Positions 11,708-22,621 are shown, counted from the stretch's first letter. The stretch is 64,000 nt of DNA from Corydoras sp. C115 (GCA_019802505.1 JAFMOC010000006.1:1661001-1725000); one strand, 5' to 3'. Notes: a model not told the origin generated them from the sequence alone. A program made the numbers and translations.

Positions 11708-11879
11708 CATGGAGATCATAAAGGTTACCTAACCAGAAAGGTTAATGCTCATTTAAGAGCAAGCACTGGGGCAAGTAGCATCAATGAATATCACAATAAA
11801 ATTTTATATCACAATGATGTCCTATAATTATTCTATGATGATGAGACATATCTTGGAGGATGTGCAGAACAGCTGGCAA

Positions 11880-12790
11880 TGGTTCTTTCAGACATTTTTA
11901 ACATCTTACTGAACACTTCAGTCATGCCAACATGCTTCAAGACCACTGGGTCCTGCCTCAATCACTACTGTTGCACTTACTCCCATTGCACTTACTCCCA
12001 TCATCATGAAGTGGTTTGAAAGGCTGGTCATAAGGCACATCAAAAAACAGCTCCTCTTTTCACTAAACCCACTGTGGTATGCATATCTTTCTAACCAATC
12101 AACAGACAATACCATTTCCAACAATTCTGCCTGACTTTCACCTACCTGGGCAATAAAACTGTTATGTTCAAATGTTGTTCATTAACTTCACTGAAGCATT
12201 CAACACCATCATTAGCCCTTAGCACCTGATTGAGAAACTTAGTCTGCTGGGCTTGAATGCCTCCCTCTGCAACTGGGAGCTGGATTTTCTGAGGAAGAGA
12301 CCTTAGTTAGGATTGGAAACAACATCTCCAGCACAGTTCCAGCTGTTTACCTTGCTGACTTATGACTGTACTGCAAAGTACAGATCAAACCACATCATTA
12401 ATATCACTGATGACAGTAATGTAGTTGTCCTCAAGATCACAAGATCAGCATACAGAGGTGCAATGGCTAATAGACTGGTGCAGAATTAACAACATATCTC
12501 TAAGTTGACGTTAAGAGAGCACCGAATTACCACCTCCCACTAAACATCATTGGCCATGTTGAGGAAATTGTAAAGAACACCAAATTTATTGGTGCCCACA
12601 TAGCAGGGAACCCCACCTGGTCCATCAACACCAGCTCCATAAGCAAGAAAGCACAGCAGATAGTGATGACAGCTGAGAAGATCAATGTGGTCTCCTTCCC
12701 CTCCATTACAGACATCTACACCACCTGCTGCAAAGACACTAGCATTGTGGATGACTCCACCCACTCTTTACACAGATCTTACTATGCCAC
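11880..12790 (+). pseudogene. Rex1/Babar-like LINE reverse transcriptase, heavily decayed
   Basis: Translating with frame changes gives a collinear series of non-LTR RT blocks: [36 protein letters not shown], a D-S-N-V-V-V remnant of the ADDT box, KFIGAHIAGNPTWS and SKKAQQIV. These match the Rex1-type layout known from teleosts. Many stops are present. The 3' end runs into a SINE core near 12798. Confidence 0.75.
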
Positions 12791-12797
12791 AATGCCC

Positions 12798-12915
12798 GAA
12801 TCACGATCTGGGTGGAGTTTCCATGTTCTTGTTGTGTCCGTGTGAGTTTCCTCTGGGTTCTCCAGAAACATAGATTCAAGGTGAATTGAAAACATTCTTC
12901 CCTGAATGAGCATGG
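12798..12915 (+). mobile_element. DANA/Mermaid-like SINE fragment
   Basis: Sense fragment starting GAATCACGATCTGGGTGGAG and running through TTTCCTCTGGGTTCTCC to a short tail. The head is absent. Confidence 0.65.
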
Positions 12916-13309
12916 GTTACAAAAACTATTATAAAATACAAGGTTTGATTTATAAATGCGTTTATTTAAAACAAAAACACCAATAAACTGGAATTTTGCG
13001 ACATAATCTAGTCTGGATTTTAAAGTGAATGTTGATTATGTTTAAAGTGAACGCTGAACATACCACATAAGAACGACTGGTCCAATCTGTCTCTTCCCTG
13101 TTGCATTCCAGCCATCATAACAAGAGACTACAATATTTGGTTAATAGGGAGGGATTCGGCCCTGAGGTGCAACAAGCTTATCCAGGAGTTTCATCTGAGT
13201 CATCCTGATCAGCCTCCCTGTCCCATAGGATGGCCCCATCGATAAGGCAAACTACCTGGGTCCCATGCTGCTACACCTTCTGTACTGGGACCTTTTTCAA
13301 GGGGGGGGG
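12916..13309. other. No gene recognised
   Basis: Unclassified sequence ending in a poly-G run at 13302-13312. Confidence 0.35.
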
Positions 13310-14105
13310 GGGGTGATGTCCGGAACGAGTCTGAACCTTGGTTTCACAATAGACTCCCACCTTAAACTCTTAACTCTTAAACTGATCATGTTATCAAAAC
13401 CGCCCGTTCCTGCACATTCCTTCTTTACAACATAAGGAAGATCAGACCCTTCTTGACTGAACATGTTACCCAACTACTAGTTCAAGCCCTAGTCCTATCC
13501 CAGTTTGATTATTGTAATGCACTGCTTGCGGTATCCCAGCTTCCACAATCAGACCTCTTCAACTAATTAAAAACTCTGCAGCCCGACTTGTGTTTAACCA
13601 GCCCAAGGGAACTCATGCCACTCCATTACTCATTTCCCTCCATTGGCTCCCTGTAGCTGCTCGCATTCAGTACAAGTCACTGACTCTGGCCTACAGAACC
13701 ATTTCTGGATCTTCTCCCTCCTACCTTCACTCTATCTTCTCAAAATACACTCCGACTCATTCACTTCGCTCCAGTGATGATTGCCGCCTGGCGATTCCAC
13801 CTCACCGAGGAGCTAATTCTCACTTAGTCGCGTTCACCACTGCAAAATGGTGGAACGATCTTCCCAACTCTGTCCGTAAGACAGAATCACTAAGCAGGTT
13901 TAAGAAACTACTGAAGACGCATCTTTTTAACAAATACCTGTTGCAAAAAAAGAAAAAAAAAAAGGGGGAGGGACGCAGCATCAAATAACAATAAGGTTTG
14001 ATGATTTCACAGTGTAGTTGGTTTTCTGCATAACTTCTGACTTGTAATGTTCTCATTTGTAAGTCGCTTGGGATAAAAGTGTCTGGTAAATGACTAAATG
14101 TAAAA
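13310..14105 (+). pseudogene. L2-type LINE 3' end
   Basis: It encodes the C-terminal part of an L2-clade ORF2: LGFTIDSHL, then LVQALVLSQFDYCN, ISLHWLPVAARIQYK and WWNDLPNSVRKTESLSRFKKLLKTHLF (open frame 13590-13988). The 3' tail TAAGTCGCTTGGGATAAAAG and TAAATGACTAAATGTAAA is the typical end of fish L2 elements. It is 5' truncated, as most LINE copies are. Confidence 0.85.
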
Positions 14106-15949
14106 ATCAAGGGTAACACACCTTTCTCAGCACTTCTCTGTGCCTAATTGGTTTCTCTCCAATTCCCTCACTGATTAATTGCAGCTGCTTTGGGCATTTT
14201 CTTGCCCATTTTCTCCTCTTTTTATTCCACCTGTTGTCTCAATCGTGTTCCAGGGGACCTTTGTTGGTTGTATGGTGTCTATTCTAACTATTATAAATCT
14301 GGCTGGTGTTGTAAATTATCTGTTCAAGTTCTAGGAGATTTGATGCTTGGTGCTGCAGGCTCGGACTGCTATACAATAGAATACAATGGTTTTTCACACA
14401 CTACTTTACAGATGCAACACAAGTATCATTTTTGTACTCAATAGCAGTCTGTTTGATGAGGTACACTGCCCAATGGTGGATTTAAGAAACTGATTTGACA
14501 GCTGCACCTCATTGTATCTGCTTGGTGTGGTGCTTTCTGGACAATGTATAATAAGCATGATGTACAAAATATAATTCTGTAACACTGTTTAAGAGTGTTT
14601 GAGAGTGTTTCTACATATCCTTTGTAACCATTCAGCTGCCAAATTATAAAATATGATATGATTAATATTTGTTTTATGAATAGATGCCTGCTAAATGCCT
14701 GCTAGTTACTCAGATCAAGATTTTGCTGTAAGCTAAAATGCTATTTTCATTAGTGTATATGTTTACTAAAGATCTTGAAAAAACATAGTTACATGATAAT
14801 AAATTACACAAAATGTGTCATAAATTAACATAAGAGCCTTTCCCTTCATAGATTTTATGTTAAAAGACCAAAATCTGGACAATGTAACTGTATTTCAGAA
14901 AGTGTGGTTTGGAAATACCATCTACCATAAAACAGCACACAGAAAGGTATAAGACAATTTACTGTTTCCACTTTTAATTCATATTGTATTAACTTTATTT
15001 TTTTGTAAATTACAGGTTACTCACTAATGGGTAACTAATCCCATTCCAATATATGGTCTGCTCTTTAAACCCTCCAGCTAAGTATGAGGATGAAGCTGCT
15101 CAATTCAAATGACCAAATCCTACAAATTAAACCAACCACAAAAACTGCTAGAGGGTCTCATGATGACATCAACATGACAGACCCTAGTTTCCATTGATGG
15201 CCATTTTAACTGCGTTCAACTGAATTTAAATATCTTCATGTTTTCAGATCTATCGTGCACTGATTATTATTAAACTCATAAATATTTTATGAGTTTAATA
15301 AATTAAACTTTTTTAAATTAATTATTACAAAAATAATTAAATAAACTGAATTATTAAATAAAAACAATGACAGTGTAATCACAGTATGTTTAAATAAACA
15401 CAATGAAAGTGATGTCACTTATAAAATGCCATCATAAAATAAAAGGCATAAAGGAGACAAAAGGCAGTCAACAGACCACTACTCATACCACAGGTGAGAA
15501 ATAAAAAGATACTATTGGTGTGCAACTTGACGCCACATGTGTTCAGATACAGGGCAAGAATGACAGTGTAATCACAGTATGCTAAAATATAGATTTGCTC
15601 CAAACGCATGAACAAAAAAAAAGAGACAAGGGCTTTAGCAGGGCTTGCACACACTCCAAACAAATGTATTTTTTATATTTGTTTCTCACTGCTGAATGGT
15701 GTTGAAAGGTTTTTAAATGTTGGAATAACGAAAAAGAGGTATCGCCCCAGTGAAGGGAACTCCAGCAACTGTTACCAATAGATAGTGGGAAAACAATTAC
15801 ATACATAATAAAAACATAAATGGTTTAACACAGTAAACCCTAAAAAATACCGGTCACAATTAAATGTGATATGGTCATGCATAAAGATATGACAAGGATT
15901 TGATGCCAAGCATTGCTTTAAATAGGTATGCTGGCAGCTGGACCTCATC
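14106..15949. other. No gene recognised
   Basis: AT-rich, unique-looking DNA. It holds a near-perfect hairpin (15269-15299) and a direct repeat of GACAGTGTAATCACAGTATG at about 15369 and 15563. No ORF with family features. Confidence 0.4.
15269..15299. other. Short perfect inverted repeat
   Basis: ATTAAACTCATAA and its inverse TTATGAGTTTAAT are separated by a few bases (ATATT). It could form a 13-bp hairpin; no neighbouring gene makes it a terminator. Confidence 0.7.
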
Positions 15950-15994
15950 ATATTAGGTGCCCGGTCGGGACTTCTATTTTGAAGCCTGACTCCC

Positions 15995-16560
15995 GGCAAG
16001 GGCGCCATCTTAACTCACAAAATGGCGGCGGCCAGCAAATTAGTAATTGTTGGCCTCACCTGGGTTGAGCCTTATATATATATATATCCCCTTGCCCTTA
16101 ATCCAGGCGAGGCTGCGTTTTGTTTGCCACGGTGGTGAGTCATACATGTGCTTGTGAGTTTGTATTTACTCCTGGTGTTTTTCCTTTTCCCTTCTCTTTT
16201 TCAGGATCCTGGCTGCCCAGTTAGGGACACAGGCACCCCCTGGGGATTCGTAGATCGATGGGGGTCGAATTTGGAAACAACTTGGGGTAACTAGGACTAC
16301 AAAGTTTTTTGTTTTCTTTTCTGACAGTCAGGATAATTTTTTTATGCAGTAAGAGCAAGCCCTTGTGTGGAATACTTGTCTGAGTCATATGCTTTATGTT
16401 TGAGTTTTCTTTTTAGGGGTCGAGGATTGGATCAGGGTCCTGGGCGACCACTGAGTTCCTCACCAGCAGGCCCGGTTCTCCTCAGCGGTCGCGTCCTCAC
16501 CCGGTTATATCTCCGAAGAGTTTTTTTTTTTTTTCCTGTTCTGCCTAATATTAATAAAGT
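15995..16560 (+). promoter_or_regulatory. Promoter/intron/poly(A)-like transcription unit
   Basis: Two YY1-type motifs lie at about 16001-16011 (inverse AAGATGGCGCC) and 16019-16028 (AAATGGCGGC). A TATA-like run follows at 16074-16087. Downstream are two intron-like spans with consensus ends: GTGAGT at 16135 to CAG at 16204, and GTAACT at 16287 to TAG at 16416, both acceptors with long pyrimidine tracts. An AATAAA lies at 16553-16558. No long ORF is present. It resembles the terminal part of a retroelement or a small non-coding transcript; I cannot name it. Confidence 0.4.
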
Positions 16561-16639
16561 CAAGCCTCCTTGCTCTGCAACTGGGTGTCCAACCGTTTTC
16601 TTTATTTTTGATCTGCTCAAATCATGACGCATCAGTCTT

Positions 16640-17440
16640 AATTGGCATGGGAAATTTAACATTTCCACTGCACCAGAGGTGTGTACATCTATTGCTGTCC
16701 AGTGGCCCCATGCCAGCCTAATTTCTCCATGCTGGTAGCTTGGTTGTGCCTGAACACTGAACACAGTTTATTAGGTACCAGGTAATCCATTGGACCTGCT
16801 GGAAGTCCAGCTAACATTGTATTGTGTATGCAGAGCCTTCTATATTTTCAGGACACCGGTACAGCTTGAGCTACAATATATAGAATATGAGGTGTTTTTT
16901 CATGGCAGAGGGCAACTCCAGTCGGTGACTGAATTGATCAGCCAGACCACCTTTATTGGCCCCATGTATCTTGGTGCTAGTTTGCCAAATTACCATATTT
17001 AAGTGGAGGTCATGAAACAACAGTGAGACCCTATGATAAGTACAGTAGGAGGGCTTCGTGCCATATGGTCTCCACAATCACCCATGGTATCCTGTGGACA
17101 TAGTCCACTAAGAGATCCAGGTTCTCCTTATTTTTGGGGAGATTGGTCAAGGCCACAAACTTGCATGCCTTGGAGAAACTTTCCAATAACCTCTGTTACT
17201 AAGTCCAGGGCGATTTGGAACCATGGACACGAGGGAACGGAGATTGTCCAAGTGGTTCAGGACCAGGGTGTTTTGCTGCATGTTGATTTTATATTCTTTT
17301 ATTCTTAATGCAGACCTGTCTAAGAATTGAAGATCATAGGCATTCAGCTTGAGCAGCAGGTATATTTTTTTAACATTTGGGGCATATAGATATTTGGGGC
17401 AGAAGATATTTTCTGTTATTTGATCTTGTAATTGTAACAT
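16640..17440 (-). pseudogene. Gypsy integrase C-terminal half, decayed
   Basis: On the minus strand, frames near 17210-17080 read FSKACKFVALTNLPK and, further on, HRIPWVIVE, which match the integrase core around the second catalytic Asp (family pattern FSKACRF..LPKLP...HGIP.DIVSDRG). At about 17000-16900 the text APKYMGPIKVVWLINSVT matches the integrase C-terminal GPF/Y module. Frameshifts and stops are frequent. Confidence 0.65.
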
Positions 17441-17989
17441 AATTAAAACTTCCCTATATTATCTCCATTTTAGTTATTTTAGTTACTCTACCATGAACAT
17501 ATTTTCCCCATCAGAGCATCCTGTCATCAACCTAACACTTATTGACTCTAATTATCTAATGTTACCACCCTTTCCTTTCTGTTGGCCATGATTAATGCAG
17601 AGGCCAGTTTTTTATTTTATCCCAAGATCTGCACCCTGTTATTCATCTTCTAGTTTAAAAAGCAAGGAAAAACAAGGAAATTAATTGGTTGAGGGCAGAA
17701 TTTTACTGACATCACAGTTAGCATGGTGGCAAATGAAACAGGATGTCAAGGTTGTAGTGCATGTTGTCTCAGATGTTAATCAAGATCATAAAGTTTGGAG
17801 TGGAGTTGCATATAAGAGCAGGTGGGCTGGGATCTTCGGGCTTGTTCTCCAGCAGGAATACATGGCGAAGGAAAGGCATGTGTTGATTAGTGGTAATTAA
17901 CACACCTGGCACTGACTCAGCAGTTATAAGCGCAGCAGTTATAAGGTGAGACATCGACAGGTCTACAAGCCAGCAGCTGTATTTTAAAT
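17441..17989. other. No gene recognised
   Basis: Unclassified sequence before the Tc1 terminal repeat. Nothing supportable seen. Confidence 0.35.
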
Positions 17990-19064
17990 ATACACTGCTC
18001 AAAATAAAAGGAACACTTAAACAACACAATATAACTCCAAGTAAATCAAACTTCTGTGAAGTCAATCTGTCCACTTAGGAAGCAACACTGATTGACAATC
18101 AATTTCACATGCTGTTGTGCAAATGGAATAGACAACAGACAAATTATTGGCAATTAGCAAGACACACTCAATAAAGGAGTGGTTCTGCAGGTAGACCACA
18201 GATCACTTCTCAGTACTGGTGCTTTCTGGCTGATGTTTTGGTCACTTTTGAATGTTGGTGGTGCTTTCACACTCGTGGTAGCATGAGACGGACTCTACAA
18301 CCCACACAAGTGGCTCACCGTAGTGTCCAGAGGCTGGAGGCGCTACCAGGAGACGTGGAGGAGGCCGTAGGAGGGCAACAACCCAGCAGCAGGACCGCTA
18401 CCTCCACCTTTGTGCAAGGAGGAACAGGAGGAGCACTGCCAGAGCCCTGCAAATTGACCTCCAGCAGGCCACAAATGTGCATGTGTCTGCACAAACGGTT
18501 AGAAACAGACTCCATGAGGATGGTACTAGGCCCCGACGTCCACAGATGGGGGTTGTGCTCACAGCCCAACACCGTGCAGGACACTTGGCATTTGCCAAAG
18601 AACACCGGGATTGGCAAATTCGCCACTGGCGCCCTGTGTTCTTCACAGATGAAAACATGTTCACACTGAATACATGTGACAGAGTCTGCAACATCCTTCA
18701 GCATGACCGGTTTGGCAGTGGGTGAGTAATGGTGTGGGGAGGCATTTCTTTGACTTCAGAGGTAGCCTGACTGCCATTAGGTAACGAGATGAGATCCTCA
18801 GACCCCTTGTGAGACCATATGCTGGTGCGGTTGGCCCTGGGTTCCTTCTGATGCAGGACAATGCTAGACCTCATGTGGCTGGAGTGTGTCAGCAGTTCCT
18901 GCAAGATGAAGGCATTGAAGCTCTGGACTGGCCCACCCATTCCTCAGACCTGAATCCAATTGAGCACATATGGGACATCATGTCTCGCTCCATCCACCAA
19001 TGTCACATTGCACCACAGCCTGTCCAGGAGTTGGCAGATGCTTTAATCCAGGTCTGGGAGGAGA
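17990..19064 (+). mobile_element. Tc1/mariner transposon, 3' end missing
   Basis: It begins at a TA dinucleotide with CACTGCTCAAAATAAAAGG, the terminal repeat of a widespread fish Tc1 family. It continues through a transposase gene and stops abruptly at 19064, where a sense SINE begins. The expected right inverted repeat (GAGCAGTG) is absent. Confidence 0.85.
18275..19064 (+). pseudogene. Tc1-type transposase, frameshifted
   Basis: Frame 18477-18725 reads [20 protein letters not shown], the linker after the paired-like DNA-binding domain, and FTDENMFTL, the first catalytic Asp. Frame 18809-19093 reads QDNARPHVAG (second Asp) and SSDLNPIEHIWD (third acidic position). The two halves are in different frames, and the N-terminal helix-turn-helix region upstream is also out of frame. 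The C-terminus is replaced by SINE sequence. The protein would cut and paste its own TIRs, but this copy is dead. Confidence 0.85.
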
Positions 19065-19394
19065 ATGTTAGCACATTCGCCTCTCAATGCTAGGGATTCC
19101 TGGTTCGATTCCCAATCTGGTTGGAGTTTCCATGTTCTGCCCATGTCCGTGTGGGTTTCTGACAGGTTATCCAGTTTCCTCCTACAGTCCAAAAACATGG
19201 ATCAAGGTAAATTGAATGCTTCAATTTGTCTTATATAAAGTGTGCTTGTGTGTCTGTGTGAGTGAGTGTGTACCAAACGTTAGATTGGCACCCTTTACCT
19301 GCCCAGCACCCAAAATGTTATCCCCTTGATGGGCATGGGCAACCCCCCCACGACCCTAGTAGAGGATGAAGTGGAAGATAATGGATGGATGAAA
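19065..19394 (+). mobile_element. DANA/Mermaid-like SINE, near full-length sense copy
   Basis: Sense copy with part of the head (GTTAGCACATTCGCCTCTCA), B-box CTGGTTCGATTCCC, core TTTCCTCCTACAGTCC and tail AGAGGATGAAGTGGAAGATA followed by ATGGATGGATGA. It marks the break in the Tc1 copy. Confidence 0.85.
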
Positions 19395-19419
19395 TAAAGC
19401 TTGATTCTTTCTATGTTTC

Positions 19420-20160
19420 TGTGTCCTAGTCCCTGTACTCATTCAGGGCATGGAGACTTGGGGAAAGAACTTTGAGATGTCAACTCCAAATTTTCATCTT
19501 TCCGCTGTTGTTTTGTCGATCTGAACAGGATGATTGCGCCTTTTGCAGATATTAAGGTTTAGATTATTGGCCAGGCACCAGTTCTCCAGGAGGTATCTCC
19601 ATCAGATAGGCCTTCTCTTTGTAACTAGAGATTAGGCCCACCACAACTGTGTTGTCAGCAAAGATGATGATGTCTATTTAGTTTCTGTGTTCTCCTTCCT
19701 CAGTGCACGTCGTTGTTTCCATGTCACCTTGTTTTGTGTTACCTTTTTGTGTTTGGTGTCCCTACACCTTTAATAAACCATTTTACCGCTACCTGGTGTG
19801 TCTGACTCCCTTCAGCATGTTTAAGCGCTTCAGCGCTGCGTATTCCACTGCGCAGCCTGTCCGTGCGAGGTAAGCGAGCGTGACAGAACAACGTACTCGT
19901 AAATTTGGGGAGTTCAGAGCCCAGATAAGATCTTTTTTATTTTATTTTTTGCGGGGGCCATAAACAGATAGGCCTTCTCTTTGTAACCAGAGATTAGGCC
20001 CACCACAACTGTGTTGTCAGCAAAGTTGATGATTCTTGTTGAGCAGGAAGTGGCACACTCCACCACCTCATGACTTCCCTGACTCAGCGATCCCGTCCAT
20101 GCGATGGTGTGGTCCAGTTTTGCTCGGTTCAGCCATATATAGAGTTGTCTGACCAAAATT
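19420..20160 (-). pseudogene. Rex1-like LINE RT, split by an LTR piece
   Basis: On the minus strand, 20156-19970 carries RIINFADNTVVVGLIS, the FADD catalytic box of non-LTR RT with its second Asp changed to Asn. The continuation at 19600-19420 reads ENWCLANNLNLNIC and FGVDIS, the following RT thumb blocks. A piece of LTR plus leader (19673-19964) sits between them, flanked by a 70-bp direct repeat of the LINE itself. Confidence 0.75.
19673..19964 (+). mobile_element. Gypsy LTR 3' part plus leader
   Basis: It begins TCTATTTAGTTTCTGTGTTC, contains the poly(A) signal AATAAA at about 19770 and ends the LTR with GAGCGTGACA near 19882. It then continues into GAACAACGTACTCGTAAATT, the leader seen again at 20.78 and 21.18 kb. 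The first part of the LTR is missing. Confidence 0.75.
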
Positions 20161-20578
20161 CACTGTGTCAAGATGTACTCTGGGCTTACAGATTCACACC
20201 CACTTTTAGAGTCAACAGGAGAAAAGACAATGAGCTGAAACAGGCAGACTGAACTATACAGAATGCTTTCTAAGTAAAAAGATACCAACTCAAAAAATAT
20301 GTTGAACAATAGATATTAGCTGAGCTAAGACAACCAAGCTTTGACTAAGTCATCATATCATAAGCACAGTCTCGAAATTACAAACTGACATTAAAGTTTC
20401 ACACAGACACACAAACAAAGTTGGAATAATTAAATACCTGTGGCAAATCAAAATAAAGGTAAATGGATAAAAGCGAGACCGATAATACAGATAGTGCTCC
20501 TGACAAGAAAAATATAAAGGTTCTTGACTGATGTAAAAAGGTTTGTCATTGGTTTGTTTTTTTGCATGTGGTCGGGTG

Positions 20579-20900
20579 TCTGTCTATTTAGTTTCCGTGT
20601 TCCCCTTTCTCAGTGCACGTCGTTGTTTCCATGTCACCTTTTTGTGTTTGGTGTCCCTACACTTTTAATAAACCTTTTTACTGCTACCTGGTGTGTCTGA
20701 CTTCCTTCAGCATGTTTAAGCACTTCAGCACTGCGTATTCCACTGCGCAGCCTGTCCGTGTGAGGTAAGCGAGTGTGACAGAACAACATACTCGTAATTT
20801 TGGGGAGTTCAGAGCACAGGTAAACTCTTTTTTTATTTTATTTTTTGTGGGGGCCGAAAATTTATTTTTTGTGGGGTCCGCGAGTGCGTTGGTTTGGCGT
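20579..20900 (+). mobile_element. Gypsy LTR 3' part plus leader, second copy
   Basis: It starts at the same LTR position as the 19673 copy (TCTATTTAGTTTCCGTGTTC) and ends GTGTGACA near 20780. The leader GAACAACATACTCGTAATTT follows, with a T/A-rich block and GGGGTCCGCGAGTGCG. Sharing the left breakpoint with the copy 0.9 kb away suggests local duplication rather than two independent truncations. Confidence 0.7.
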
Positions 20901-21127
20901 GCACCAAGTGCAGCATTTACAGGTATTCTCCCTCTATTATTATTGATTATTTTACTTTTGATGAGCGTAATTTAGTCTGACCAAGAAGAGCCTAGTAGTA
21001 GAAGAGTGCATTTTTGAATTTTCAGTAAAGTGAGGGGATCTAATATATCAGGTACACTGGTACATTACTAAAGTCTTACACAGATACAAAGGCTAGGCTG
21101 ATTAAGCATGTAGTCTTATGCTAAGCC

Positions 21128-22239
21128 TTGCTTGTATTCCACTGCGAAGCCTGTCCGTGCGAGGTAAGTGAGTGTGACAGAACAACGTACTCATAAATTT
21201 GGGGAGTTCAGAGCCCAGATAAGCGCTATTTTATTTTATTTTTTGAGGGGGCCGTAAATACATGTACTCGTGGTGCTCGCTGTCGCGTCCGCGAGTGTGT
21301 TGGTTTTCTGCAACTGCACAGAGGTGCCTATGGCTGCTTGGAGATGCTATGGAGTCGTACCACTCCGAGTTTTTATGGAGGAGTAGGTATGATTCGCTCT
21401 GCGCAGAGGAGGGTCTTGATATTATTGAGATCTCCGCTGATGAGGCAGACGAGTCGTACCCGAGGTCCAGCCTGCGTGCACAACTGGTGAGGTCCAGCCA
21501 GCGTGCGTTCCCACCACAGATCCGCCTGCGTGCACACCAGCCGAAGTCCAGCTAGCGTGGGTTCCCGCGGCCTCTCCAGTGCGCGCACCAGCCGAGGTCC
21601 ATCCGGTACGCACACCCAGCAACGTCCACAAGGGGCGTCCAACTAGGCTCAGCCACAGAGGACGTCCGCCTTGTCACCCAGCCAGAGGAGGTCCGCCGCT
21701 CCTCGTCCACAGAGACCGCCCATCTCACCTCGCAGCCAGAGGGCGTCCGCCTAGCCTCGTCCGCAGAAGGCGGCCTCCGCGCATTGCCCGCAGAGGGCAT
21801 CCACCAGACCAAACAGCGAGAGGGCATCCGCCTAGCCTCATCCGCAAAGGCCGTCCACCTCACCACACACCCAGAAGGCGTCCGCCTAGCCTCGTCCGCA
21901 GAGGGTGGCCTTCGTGCCTCGTCCGCAGAGGGCGTCCACCTCGTCACGCAGCCAGAGGGTGCCTGCCATGCCTCGACCGGAGGACGTTCACCGGGCCAAG
22001 CTGCCAGAAAGCGGCCGCCATGGCTAGTGCCACCCCCACCCCCGGAATTTGTTTTTCTTTTTTTTCTTGGTCGTGTCCCCCGTTACGTTTCAGTTAATTA
22101 GCTTTTGTGTTCCTCATTAGTTCAGTTAATTTTCCGTATTCCTCTTCCTCAGTGCATGTCGTTGTTTCCATGTCACCTTGTTTTGTGTTACCTAATTGTG
22201 TTAGGTGTCCCTTGACCGTCATTGCTTTTAGTGGTGCTG
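21128..22239 (+). mobile_element. Small LTR element carrying the unnamed ORF family
   Basis: It begins inside an LTR (TATTCCACTGCGAAGCCTG to GTGTGACA at about 21180), continues with the shared leader and then the ORF at 21349. After the ORF a partial LTR reappears (TTCCTCTTCCTCAGTGCATG near 22140) before a solo LTR inserted at 22240. No gag zinc knuckle, protease, RT or integrase is present, so the unit is non-autonomous. Confidence 0.65.
21349..22101 (+). pseudogene. Unnamed LTR-element ORF, copy 1
   Basis: From the ATG at 21349 the frame reads SRYDSLCAEEGLDIIEIS then DEADESY, matching the 31-32 kb copy (YEALCAKQGLDWIQIS, DETGESY). It reaches one TAG at 21553-21555 and stays open in the same frame to 22101. 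The second part is a tandem array built from EGVRLASSAEG and VHLVTQPEG units. It ends in PPPPPEFVFLFFLG. The GHILP block, basic region and membrane segment of the fuller copy are missing, apparently by deletion. An upstream in-frame Met at 21262 is possible. Function unknown. Confidence 0.65.
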
Positions 22240-22616
22240 TGTAACGGGTGCCTAGGGCACCTGTTTTTCTGTCGTTCTTTTGTTTTTGGGTTCTGTGTTT
22301 GTGTCATTGTGTATAATTAATTAGCTGTCTCGTCTGGGTGGTTTAGTTAATTAGCGTCTGGGTTTCATTGGTTGTTTCTGTGCACGTGATGGGATGTGTT
22401 AGGGCATTTAGTTCCGGGGTTACATGTCGTCCGTACGCGTCTTCGTTTTTAGGTTACACTTGTCCGTTGTACCTGTGTGTTTGGTGTTTTGAGCACCTCA
22501 ATAAAATTCCGTGTTCGTACTACCTGCGTGCCTGGCTCCTTTCTGCGCATTAGAGTGCTGCGGCACTGCGCTGTATTTGCGCAGCCACGTTTAGTTCCAG
22601 GTGGACAAGTGTGACA
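22240..22616 (+). mobile_element. Solo LTR with TGCTG target duplication
   Basis: A complete 377-bp LTR from TGTAACGGGTGCCTAGG to GACAAGTGTGACA, with AATAAA at about 22500. TGCTG flanks it at 22235-22239 and 22617-22621. The palindromic start GGTGCCTAGGGCACC recurs in the LTR unit at 30.6-32.5 kb. No internal region remains, so it formed by LTR-LTR recombination. Confidence 0.9.
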
Positions 22617-22621
22617 TGCTG

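Noticed and set aside
16367..16764. Opposing ORFs around the TTTTTTTT run at 16.5 kb
   Set aside because: They cross the poly(A)-signal region of the transcription-like unit and carry no family motif.
19065..19130. A possible tRNA gene (A and B boxes)
   Set aside because: The cloverleaf is incomplete and the segment is the head of a SINE repeated across the window.
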